Below, piece by piece: positions 5,701 to 6,728 of a stretch of 6,728 bases of DNA. The translations under genes were made by a program, and so were the position numbers. The notes beneath the pieces were generated by a model that saw only the letters and a program-made list of their open reading frames with translations, did not search any database and was not told the origin of the DNA. This stretch comes from an uncultured Lachnospiraceae bacterium (GTDB taxonomy: Bacteria > Bacillota > Clostridia > Lachnospirales > Lachnospiraceae). Every line of letters starts with the position of its first letter. The stretch's first letter is position 1. The stretch is taken from assembly GCA_902767065.1 (NCBI GenBank), contig CACXFW010000321.1, positions 1 to 6,728 on the forward strand, in the 5' to 3' direction.

Positions 5701-6728
5701 TACGCAGAACGCGAGCCATATGCGGGAGCGCCGGCCGGCACTCCTTATGCAGAGAGTGCACCTAAGGCCGCGCCGTCCAAAGCGCCGTACGCAGAACGTG
5801 AACCATATGCAGGAGCGCCTGCCGGAATCCTTCCGGCAGGAGGAGAGCCGCGTGAAGGATCGCAGGGCTCAGAGGATATGGGCGCGGGCTTTGCTGCAGG
5901 CGCCGCCGCTGCCGGTCTCGCGGCCGGGGCTGCCGCTTCCGGCGTGATGGCCGCAGATGAGGAAACCTACGCCGGGGATGCATTTGCCCGGAACGGAAGG
6001 ATCGGCGAGCAGGTGACCCGGGAGGTTCCGAAGAGCGAACCGGAGCCGCCGGTCTATACGGGAAGGCAGCAGCTGAGGGAGAACCAGAAAGAACTGTTCC
6101 GGGGCTTTACTTCCATCGGGAACCTGTCGGAGCAGATCGCGGCGGCGATCTGGCAGGCGGAGAACCGGAGGGATGACCGTACAAGCAGGAGCGGAAACAT
6201 TCTGATCCTCGGCGCGCATGGCTGCGGAAAGACAACGATCGCGACCGGAATCGCCAAGGCCATTGCGGAGGATAAGGGAACCCATTCGGTGAAAATGGCC
6301 CGCATCTACGCGGCAGACCTGAACCGTAAGGACATCGCCGCGACCATTGCCAAGATTGCCGGCGGCGTCCTGATCGTGGAAGAAGCCGGTGACCTGGATG
6401 ATGCGATTGTCGATCAGCTGACGACCGCGATGGAATTCAGGACCGACGGAATGATCATGATCCTGGAGGACGAGCAGCGCTACATCCATGATCTTCTGAT
6501 GCGCCATCCGCGCTTCACGATGAAGTTCACGGCCCAGATCTATATTCCGGAGTATACGGGAGAGGACCTGGTCAACTTCGGACAGATCTATGCGATCAGC
6601 AAGGACTATGTGCTGAGCGAGGGCGCCGTCGAGACCTGCAGGGAGCGGATCGAGATGACGAAAAAAAGAGGCGAGTCCGTGTCCGTGACCAATGTGATCG
6701 AACTGGTGGACCGCGCGATCAAGAGCGC
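2737..6728 (+). CDS. Giant TPR - disordered repeat linker - AAA+-like ATPase protein (3' partial)
   Basis: Function unknown. The frame has no stop from the TGA at 2692 to the window edge, giving at least 1330 residues; the 3' end is missing. Residues 1-190 form a helical TPR-like domain, with repeat-like units near 6-33, 37-71, 73-106 and 140-173 and typical YRLVECCIRLRQFDQAIEYY spacing. From 204 a Glu cluster opens a roughly 900-residue linker rich in Ala, Glu, Ser and Pro and probably disordered. It contains three repeat families, a coiled-coil-like Ala/Glu stretch (900-925), Gly/Ala hydrophobic patches (604-622, 1049-1072) and possible short motifs (RLTIDDILLSMG 719-730, TRRLPVEEIRKL 878-889). 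From about 1115 a P-loop domain begins, with Walker A GAHGCGKT (1159-1166), Walker B-like GGVLIVEEAGDL (1209-1220) and a lid region resembling CbxX/SpoVK AAA+ proteins. No signal peptide is visible. The head-linker-ATPase layout recalls uncharacterised TPR proteins of Lachnospiraceae, from memory only. A scaffold or tether role is inference. Confidence 0.85.
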   Translation, partial: MDKREYQEKLQEINRLIAAEDFEGAAQIADSIDWKRVRNVQTLVMISEVYELLERYEDSKVLLLRAYRRSPVGRTVLYRLVECCIRLRQFDQAIEYYSEYVQAAPHDNNRYILKYKIYRGRGASLDEQIDILKEYLDQEYNEKWAYELARLQIQAGHTQEGLATCDDLVLWFHSGKYVIKALELKKKYAPLTPKQQEIYDNRFEEEEEPEIRPESYLSEAASLAKAERAEAAQEEIKSELAVDISHTAQVEATKVELSRKAEAAQAEIDRKAAQSREALSARTPSRDQDGRSADLAAAGISSAKAQASETAASAASVSESADRFAPASETAGAPAFETANLQAAKPEALESAASEAAASLASASESAVSLVSAPETAGAPAFETANLQAAQPEAVESPASEAADGLASASEAVDRSLFEAEESPAVESEAEDTPAAGSKAEGIPVSETAFDGVSDPANDGPVVTAESLKDAYENTEDGAEAEEDLYEGAGSSDAGAKFREPAEPAKLPEESEGLSDESAEALAEDALLSDGSDEASEGPEASSDEPAEASAESGSTSDGSDEASAESGSATDGSDEASEEPEGSSDESSEASAESGPLSGGTAEAIIGSAVLLGGAAVAAAASSSESEEGGRPEKEPAYRGIAREPVSAELLQAEMARNVREIVSGVGPKTSLEADEAVLEEAIDQSKEDQENAVAARGTERTFQVPASEASQKRQAGRLTIDDILLSMGDGGDYVRQVTSGNVMSATEEAEMAAKSQEQAGGAAYDGSAMGQTVEGPEDRTGEEPLPDADPDVPRFLRNEVRKAKRTAEIPAVEIAEADDALRAEMGLAGRDQAASGDGAEQTAPGDIQDPAVAAAAAALMSTPRVEYTQEIAQAKTRRLPVEEIRKLHEVYLSENAGAAEEAAKNASQAAEAVADKAQAEVEQASAGTSDADVRIAEGAHAISRAASYGTEQAGAPYAEREPYAGANAKAPYAERTPHKSAPSKAPYAEREPYAGAPAGTPYAESAPKAAPSKAPYAEREPYAGAPAGILPAGGEPREGSQGSEDMGAGFAAGAAAAGLAAGAAASGVMAADEETYAGDAFARNGRIGEQVTREVPKSEPEPPVYTGRQQLRENQKELFRGFTSIGNLSEQIAAAIWQAENRRDDRTSRSGNILILGAHGCGKTTIATGIAKAIAEDKGTHSVKMARIYAADLNRKDIAATIAKIAGGVLIVEEAGDLDDAIVDQLTTAMEFRTDGMIMILEDEQRYIHDLLMRHPRFTMKFTAQIYIPEYTGEDLVNFGQIYAISKDYVLSEGAVETCRERIEMTKKRGESVSVTNVIELVDRAIKS
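3661..3996. repeat. In-frame 138-bp (46-residue) tandem repeat in the linker
   Basis: Full copies run 3721-3858 and 3859-3996, both opening with ETAGAPAFETANLQAA. Their first 35 bases are identical apart from the upstream junction, and similarity fades after about 3978. The preceding stretch 3661-3720 matches the end of a unit (E.AAS.AS.SESA pattern) at the same 46-residue offset, so a third, truncated copy is present. The near-identity at DNA level suggests recent duplication by slippage or unequal recombination. The units are Ala/Glu/Ser-rich and carry no recognisable domain. Confidence 0.85.
4321..4530. repeat. Acidic Ser-Asp-Glu tandem repeat, 84/42/84 bp
   Basis: Three consecutive units open with [ST]DGSDEAS: a 28-residue unit (4321-4404), a 14-residue unit (4405-4446) and a 28-residue unit (4447-4530). 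The short unit equals a long one with its central 14 residues removed, because both end in EASAESG or SAESG. All lengths are multiples of 42 bp, so copy changes keep the frame. The segment (protein residues 529-598) has no basic residue and is dense in Ser, Asp and Glu. Confidence 0.9.
5602..5823. repeat. Pro-Tyr tandem repeat, five units of 45 bp (one of 42 bp)
   Basis: Units start at 5602, 5647, 5692, 5737 and 5779. They share the core [KG][AT]PYAE followed by REPYAGA.. or a variant such as RTPHKSAPS. Units 1, 3 and 5 are the REPYAGA type; units 2 and 4 are the variant type ending in APS, so the array alternates as a higher-order A-B-A-B-A pattern. Unit 4 is one codon short. The tract occupies protein residues 956-1029, just before the Gly/Ala-rich patch and the ATPase-like domain. 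Confidence 0.9.

Noticed and set aside
5602..5823. CRISPR-like regular repeat array
   Set aside because: The units are head-to-tail, in frame, diverge at third codon positions and have no unique spacers, so this is a protein-coding tandem repeat.
5493..5983. Repetitive minus-strand frames with Ser-Ala-Tyr-Gly periodicity and Arg-rich plus-strand frame over 5426-5947
   Set aside because: The apparent repeats are the 45-bp array of the long gene read in other frames. They have no start context of their own and no conserved domain.
5869..6507. Minus-strand frame of 212 codons opposite the ATPase-like domain
   Set aside because: The plus strand carries a recognisable Walker A and AAA+-like pattern here, so the opposite frame is a shadow.

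Overview
The window is GC-rich, densely coded and transcribed entirely on the + strand. It carries a Trk/Ktr-type potassium uptake pair followed by a very long gene of unknown function. Codon style, the potassium genes and especially the N-terminal helical-repeat domain of the third gene suggest a GC-rich member of the Clostridia, most likely Lachnospiraceae. This assignment rests on recall of protein families, not on a marker gene or a search.

Layout: (1) 1-1008 is the 3' part of trkA, which encodes the cytosolic NAD-binding regulatory subunit of the Trk channel; its start lies upstream of the window. (2) 1024-2544 is a complete trkH, the membrane K+ translocating subunit, 15 bp after trkA and clearly in the same operon. 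(3) 2545-2736 is a 192-bp gap. It contains a diverged 53-bp tandem duplication, whose first copy begins inside the last codons of trkH, and small hairpins, but no convincing promoter. (4) 2737 to the right edge is one uninterrupted reading frame of at least 1330 codons that runs off the window. Its product has three parts: an N-terminal TPR-like helical domain (about residues 1-190); a very long Ala/Glu/Ser/Pro-rich, probably disordered middle (about 200-1105) built partly from three different tandem-repeat families; and a C-terminal P-loop domain resembling the CbxX/SpoVK type of AAA+ ATPase (about 1115-1330), with several key residues replaced.

Function: TrkA and TrkH form a nucleotide-gated K+ uptake system. 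The large protein looks like a cytosolic scaffold with a protein-binding head, a long flexible tether and a nucleotide-binding tail. Nothing in the sequence ties it to potassium transport beyond its position downstream of trkH. The large protein and its repeat-rich linker are the most interesting content of the window. There is no CRISPR array, tRNA, rRNA, transposase or phage gene.
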